Part shown: piece after piece, positions 63,328-64,000 of the stretch
How positions within the stretch are numbered: position 1 is the first letter of the stretch
Layout: the number at the start of each line of letters is the position of its first letter
Origin: Paraburkholderia sp.
GTDB taxonomy: Bacteria > Pseudomonadota > Gammaproteobacteria > Burkholderiales > Burkholderiaceae
NCBI RefSeq assembly: GCF_028283785.1
Contig: NZ_JAPWKB010000005.1
Location: forward strand, 248,001 to 312,000
DNA: 64,000 nucleotides
Direction of reading: 5' to 3'
Notes under the pieces: generated by a model
What the model was told of the DNA's origin: nothing
Databases searched by the model: none
The model's input: only the letters and a program-made list of their open reading frames with translations
Made by a program: the position numbers and the translations under genes

Positions 63328-64000
63328 ATGCCTGTTAACACCCTCAGCATGCTGAACACGGCCACGCCGTCGCTCGGCGCTTTCTTGCGCGATCGCCGCT
63401 CGCGTCTCGCACCCGGTCCCGAGGTTCAGGGACGACGCCGGACGCCCGGCTTGCGGCGCGAAGAAGTGGCGAGTCGCGCGAACGTCAGCGTCGCGTGGTA
63501 CACGTGGCTGGAACAGGGTCGCGGCGGTCCGCCGTCGGACGAGGTGCTGGAGCGTCTCGCACGGGCGCTCGAACTCGATGCCGCCAGTCGCGAGATGATG
63601 TTTCTGCTGGCGCAGCAGCGTCCGCCACCGCGCCTCGCTCCGGTCGATCTGCCGCCCGTCGCGCCTGCGGTACAACGCGTGCTCGACGGCATGCCGACCA
63701 GCCCCGCGCTGGTCAAAACACCAACCTGGGATGTAGTCGCGTGGAACGCGGCGGCGACCGCCGTGCTGGCCGACTACGCGTCGTTGCCGGTGCGCGAGCG
63801 CAATGTATTAAGGCGGATTTTCAGCGACACGCACGCTCAGGTCGCCATGCCCGATTGGGAAGACGTCGCGCGATTCGCGATTTCGGTGTTCCGGATCGAC
63901 GTTGCGCGCGCGGGCAACCTGCCCGAGGCGGCAGAACTGGTCGCGGAACTGGAGGAGAGCAGCGCTGCGTTTCGTCGGCTATGGGCCGAGAACGATGTGC
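63328..64000 (+). CDS. XRE-family regulator with MmyB-like ligand domain (3' end cut)
   Basis: Runs off the window end after 224 codons. Helix-turn-helix (about 13-75, LGAFLRDRRSRL, TPGLRREEVASRANVSVAWYTWLEQGRG) followed by the MmyB-like PAS-type ligand domain (TWDVVAWNAAATAVLADYASLP). GTG 63325 and ATG 63349 are other starts. The palindrome GAATCGGATTC (63266-63276) in the divergent region is a candidate operator. These regulators usually repress the neighbouring dehydrogenase. Confidence 0.88.
   Translation, partial: MPVNTLSMLNTATPSLGAFLRDRRSRLAPGPEVQGRRRTPGLRREEVASRANVSVAWYTWLEQGRGGPPSDEVLERLARALELDAASREMMFLLAQQRPPPRLAPVDLPPVAPAVQRVLDGMPTSPALVKTPTWDVVAWNAAATAVLADYASLPVRERNVLRRIFSDTHAQVAMPDWEDVARFAISVFRIDVARAGNLPEAAELVAELEESSAAFRRLWAENDV

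Overview
The window is GC-rich, densely coded DNA from a Gram-negative betaproteobacterium, most likely a Paraburkholderia, Caballeronia or Burkholderia species and probably a secondary chromosome. This rests on the hopanoid side-chain genes hpnJ/hpnI/hpnL, a Burkholderiales-type trimeric porin, a short H-NS-family protein with a GRGKRPRW motif, a cyo quinol oxidase operon, and many LysR/AraC/IclR regulators each beside a small metabolic unit. I recognised no rRNA, tRNA or CRISPR array. One complete insertion sequence (IS5 family) is present.

Layout. 1-5 kb: sensor kinase (5' end at the window edge) converging on hpnJ-hpnI-hpnL. 5-10.7 kb: a three-gene RND efflux operon divergent from hpnJ; the shared control region carries TTAAG direct repeats laid out like a PmrA box. 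10.7-12.6 kb: an exported two-domain ABM protein and a TauE/SafE exporter with a hairpin-rich leader. 12.6-22.3 kb: nine tightly spaced minus-strand genes (isochorismatase-like hydrolase, amidohydrolase, HD protein, XapX, DUF1275, exported VOC protein, alginate-export-type outer-membrane barrel, cNMP-domain flavoprotein, exported metallo-beta-lactamase-fold hydrolase). This is my best candidate for an undescribed system. 22.6-25.4 kb: Dps, a Tat-exported alpha/beta hydrolase and an AraC regulator. 25.4-31.1 kb: cyoABCD and a divergent MocR regulator.

31.1-32.7 kb: a toxin-antitoxin pair behind two matching 28-bp palindromes, a small unknown protein and H-NS. 32.8-41.7 kb: LysE exporter, AraC, NIPSNAP, aldo/keto reductase with divergent LysR, MFS pump, porin, a small membrane protein, an orphan LysR, and a DUF4148-like gene relic. 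41.7-52.2 kb: formate/nitrite channel, then two outer-membrane uptake loci: (i) two DUF2946 proteins, PepSY and a TonB receptor; (ii) a TonB receptor, a PnuC-family transporter and an APH-fold kinase, which together look like vitamin or nucleoside uptake and trapping by phosphorylation.

52.5-64 kb: a DUF1289 mini-gene, a DyP peroxidase, an IS5 element with 4-bp target duplication, a catabolic operon (cupin, SDR, MFS, SDR) with its IclR regulator and a readable promoter/operator, a chemoreceptor, and an NAD(P)-binding oxidoreductase divergent from an XRE regulator that runs off the window end.
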